From the NCBI GenBank assembly GCA_002718095.1, contig PBDP01000004.1, positions 171,762 through 179,973 of the forward strand: a DNA stretch of 8,212 bases, written 5' to 3'. The position numbers were made by a program, and so were the translations under genes. The notes under the pieces were generated by a model. It saw only the letters and a program-made list of their open reading frames with translations. It did no database searches and was not told the DNA's origin. The stretch comes from Chloroflexota bacterium. GTDB taxonomy: Bacteria; Chloroflexota; Dehalococcoidia; Lucifugimonadales; UBA826. Below are positions 7,306 through 8,212 of this stretch, piece by piece (positions within the stretch are counted from its first letter, which is position 1; the number at the start of each line of letters is the position of its first letter).

Positions 7306-7533
7306 TTTTAAAATCCCCCTAATGAGTCTCTGGAAAATAGAAAAAATTTAGAACAAAAGTTTTGTACAAAAACAAAAATAATAAAAAAAAGTGCCCTTTT
7401 TGTGATATTTTTGTTGATTTTTTTTGACAAATATAAGAAGATTCCATCGGACTTTAAAAAATTATTGAATAAAAAGAATAAAAATCAATTAATCTAGTAG
7501 ATTTTTTGATTGATTAAGACTATTAAAATATTT
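7306..7533. other. Very AT-rich divergent intergenic region with nested AT dyads
   Basis: This is the bulk of the 305-nt gene-free stretch between etfB and the zinc-ribbon gene; no RNA gene or short ORF is convincing. Visible structure: ACAAAA-G-TTTTGT (7353-7365) overlapping the perfect palindrome TTTTGTACAAAA (7360-7371); a 10-bp inverted repeat AACAAAAATA (7371-7380) / TATTTTTGTT (7406-7415) enclosing AAAAAG-TGCC-CTTTTT (7386-7401); and AATCTA-G-TAGATT followed by T's (7491-7507). A plus-strand TTGACA at 7424-7429 lacks a fitting -10 box at 15-19 nt. No clear promoter for the plus-strand gene could be identified. Confidence 0.5.
7386..7401. repeat. Small hairpin AAAAAG-TGCC-CTTTTT inside a larger inverted repeat
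   Basis: A 6-bp stem with a 4-nt loop is enclosed by a 10-bp inverted repeat whose arms are at 7371-7380 and 7406-7415. It resembles a weak bidirectional terminator, but it lies between divergent genes with no transcript obviously ending there, and the stem has only one G-C pair. Confidence 0.4.
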
Positions 7534-7543
7534 GGAGTAAGGT

Positions 7544-8044
7544 ATGGTTATTCAAACAGCAAATCCGTTCAAACCGGCAACGCCTCGTGTTCCAATAGCA
7601 CCTCGACGTTTGAAGCCAAGTCTTCCGGGTCCTGGTAGAAATTCAAAAGCTAATAAAACTAGATGCCCAAAATGTACATCTTTGTTAAGAGTTAATTTCG
7701 AGGAAGCCGAATGTTTAAATTGTGGTTTTGTTGATTATGAGTATTCTCCTCCTGAGACAGAAGAGGAAGAGCATAACCCTAGCCTAATTAGTACAGGCAC
7801 AAGATATGTATTGAGGTACATTGGGGAATTTCCAGCTTTAGTGGAAGTAGTAACTCACGTAAAAGTTTATAGGGTTAGAAATAGAGCAGTATTTGGGGTT
7901 CGTTGTCCGTTTTGCGGTGGTGCAATGGCTCAATCTTCTTTATCTGGTAAGAGAAGAGAGATGAGAGAAGAAAGATATAAATGTTCTTCAGGGCATAGAG
8001 TTTCATTGTGCCCTAATAAACAAGGTGTTTTAGGCTGGAAATAA
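7544..8044 (+). CDS. Uncharacterised protein with two zinc-ribbon-like Cys clusters
   Basis: I cannot assign a named family. The 166-residue protein starts with a basic, Pro-rich, probably disordered region (about 8-38). The first cluster, CPKC (41-44) and CLNC (57-60) with a 12-residue gap, is a classic four-Cys zinc ribbon ending in CGFVDYEY. A Glu-rich linker (71-77) leads to a middle segment (about 86-119) with strands rich in Val, Arg and Tyr. The second cluster, CPFC (121-124), C147, H151 and C156, resembles another ribbon, with a basic RREMREER stretch between its halves. There is no membrane segment. The ATG has GGAG at 7534-7537 with a 6-nt spacer. It is transcribed away from etfB. 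Nucleic-acid binding or a regulatory role is possible, but this rests only on the ribbons and basic patches. Confidence 0.85.
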   Translation: MVIQTANPFKPATPRVPIAPRRLKPSLPGPGRNSKANKTRCPKCTSLLRVNFEEAECLNCGFVDYEYSPPETEEEEHNPSLISTGTRYVLRYIGEFPALVEVVTHVKVYRVRNRAVFGVRCPFCGGAMAQSSLSGKRREMREERYKCSSGHRVSLCPNKQGVLGWK

Positions 8045-8060
8045 ATCATACTTTTAAAGT

Positions 8061-8066
8061 TATAAT
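8061..8066 (+). promoter_or_regulatory. TATAAT -10-like box before the last gene
   Basis: A perfect TATAAT lies 21 nt before the start codon of the partial plus-strand gene, in the 43-nt gap after the zinc-ribbon gene. No -35 box or TG extension is visible at the expected distance. It may be chance in AT-rich DNA, in which case the gene is read from upstream. Confidence 0.25.
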
Positions 8067-8087
8067 ACATTTTTAGAAATATAGTGT

Positions 8088-8212
8088 ATGAGTATTTTTC
8101 CTTCCCAATCTAACCTTATTGAAGATTTGCGTAATTCACGTCGTAATTGTTTTATTGCTTGCGATTTCTCTCCACCCAAGTTAGATAATCCTCAGGGTTT
8201 AAAATTAGCTAC
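8088..8212 (+). CDS. N-terminus of an unidentified protein, possibly methylenetetrahydrofolate reductase-like (cut by window end)
   Basis: An ATG at 8088-8090 opens a frame that stays open to the window end (41 complete codons), beginning MSIFPSQSNLIEDLRNSRR. The following FIACDFSPPKLDNPQGLKLA has the spacing of the N-terminal strand of methylenetetrahydrofolate reductases, where an acidic residue before a Ser/Gly-Pro-Pro element is common. That is a weak resemblance on few residues. Only a poor Shine-Dalgarno sequence is visible. An out-of-frame GTG at 8084 was not used. The gene follows the zinc-ribbon gene by 43 nt with no terminator between, so the two may be co-transcribed. Confidence 0.5.
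   Translation, partial: MSIFPSQSNLIEDLRNSRRNCFIACDFSPPKLDNPQGLKLA

Noticed and set aside
7386-7401. Hairpin as a true rho-independent terminator
   Set aside because: The stem has only one G-C pair and no gene ends towards it from either side.
7424-7429. TTGACA as the -35 box of the zinc-ribbon gene
   Set aside because: No acceptable -10 hexamer lies 15-19 nt downstream, so it was not listed as a promoter.
7491-7507. AATCTA-G-TAGATT followed by T's as an attenuator of the plus-strand gene
   Set aside because: The loop is too small, the stem is nearly all A-T and no leader peptide or ligand-binding fold is visible nearby.

Overview
The window looks like ordinary chromosomal DNA from an AT-rich bacterium (about one third G+C by eye, lower in the intergenic gap). 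Bacterial hallmarks are SecD/SecF, a peptide deformylase with the three canonical motifs, a CCA-adding enzyme with an HD domain, and Shine-Dalgarno-like sites. A coenzyme F420-dependent NADP reductase beside electron transfer flavoprotein (ETF) genes narrows the host to an F420-using lineage. My best guess is a Chloroflexota relative, for example a marine SAR202/Dehalococcoidia-type organism. That is inference from gene content and composition, not from a marker gene.

Layout. From 7238 down to 1, eight genes lie head to tail on the minus strand. In transcription order they are etfB, etfA, a 144-residue protein of unknown function, npdG (F420:NADP oxidoreductase), def, cca, secD and the start of secF, which runs off the window. 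Most gaps are 1-25 nt, so this reads as one operon. The exception is the 80-nt gap before def, which holds a possible internal promoter. Positions 7239-7543 form a very AT-rich, gene-free divergent region. It contains a candidate etfB promoter with a palindrome in its spacer, a pair of direct repeats and several AT dyads. On the plus strand, 7544-8044 encodes a protein with two Cys-rich zinc-ribbon-like clusters. A second plus-strand gene starts at 8088 and is cut by the window end; its N-terminus is weakly reminiscent of methylenetetrahydrofolate reductase.

How the genes fit together. EtfB and EtfA form a heterodimeric FAD electron carrier for acyl-CoA and related dehydrogenases, and NpdG exchanges hydride between F420 and NADP. 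The promoter-proximal half therefore deals with redox cofactors and the distal half with protein maturation and export and with tRNA maturation (Def, Cca, SecDF). The unknown 144-residue protein sits between the two redox modules. I see no mobile element, CRISPR array, RNA gene or defence system. The least explained parts are the 144-residue protein, the divergent zinc-ribbon protein and the regulatory region between 7239 and 7543.
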